Part shown: piece by piece, positions 32,364 to 32,476 of the stretch
How the letters are laid out: each line of letters opens with the position of its first letter
Position numbering within the stretch: the stretch's first letter is position 1
From: Methylorubrum zatmanii
GTDB lineage: Bacteria; Pseudomonadota; Alphaproteobacteria; Rhizobiales; Beijerinckiaceae
Length of the DNA stretch: 32,476 nucleotides
Assembly (NCBI RefSeq): GCF_014845115.1
Contig: NZ_NKUI01000084.1
Coordinates: 1 to 32,476, forward strand
Reading direction: 5' to 3'
Translations under genes and position numbers: made by a program
The notes under the pieces: model-generated
Seen by the model: only the letters and a program-made list of their open reading frames with translations
The model's database searches: none
Told to the model about the DNA's origin: nothing

Positions 32364-32476
32364 GGCAAGCCCGCGCGGCGCCTGAGCGAAGCCCAGATCC
32401 GCCATCCCGAAAGGATCAAACGGCGACTGTATTGCGGGTCAATTGGCCACGTCGCTTTCGGCGAAGGTTTTGTCGG
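32364..32476. other. Non-coding right edge
   Basis: I see no convincing reading frame, promoter or RNA gene in the last 113 bases after the hslU palindrome. A gene may start beyond the window. Confidence 0.5.

Overview
The window is high-GC alphaproteobacterial chromosome. Gene content and flagellar gene order are of the Rhizobiales type (motE, motC, a Rem/FtcR regulator, and flgB-flgC-fliE-flgG-flgA-flgI-motE-flgH-fliL-fliP). Protein wording and intergenic palindromes point to Methylobacterium/Methylorubrum or a close relative; this genus call is inference.

Layout. Positions 1-3240 are housekeeping: the 5' part of dnaG and a GatB/YqeY-domain gene on the minus strand, divergent from carA. 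Positions 3366-7113 are accessory: a small membrane protein, a ParD/ParE toxin-antitoxin pair with a clear palindromic operator, and a large heparinase II/III-like protein. Positions 7274-13598 are a tightly coupled plus-strand flagellar operon for rod, P-ring, L-ring, FliL and FliP. Positions 13570-15924 interrupt the flagellar block with a ClC-type anion transporter divergent from a MarR-type regulator, sharing a palindrome. Positions 16064-23874 are a second plus-strand flagellar/motility run: fliF, fliH-like, motB, motC, fliK and a lytic transglycosylase. Positions 23875-30143 are a minus-strand run read motA, fliM, small coiled-coil membrane protein, fliN, fliG, flhB, unknown gene, rem/ftcR. 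Positions 30342-32328 are hslV-hslU, followed by an 18-bp perfect palindrome.

Together the flagellar genes give the MS ring (FliF), switch (FliG, FliM, FliN), part of the export gate (FliP, FlhB), export cofactor (FliH-like), rod and rings (FlgB, C, G, FliE, FlgA, I, H), hook-length ruler (FliK), a wall-cutting enzyme for rod passage, stator (MotA, MotB) with its Rhizobiales periplasmic partners (MotC, MotE), and a candidate class regulator (Rem). FlhA, FliQ, FliR, FliI, hook and filament genes are not in the window.

I found no CRISPR array, insertion sequence, prophage or RNA gene, and no clearly new defence or metabolic system. The best leads are the unknown gene translationally coupled to flhB, an iterated motif upstream of the Rem-like regulator (whose receiver appears to lack a phosphoacceptor), the heparinase-like gene beside the flagellar operon, the ClC/MarR insertion, and several palindromes or repeats at gene boundaries. 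No stretch over 300 bases lacks a gene.
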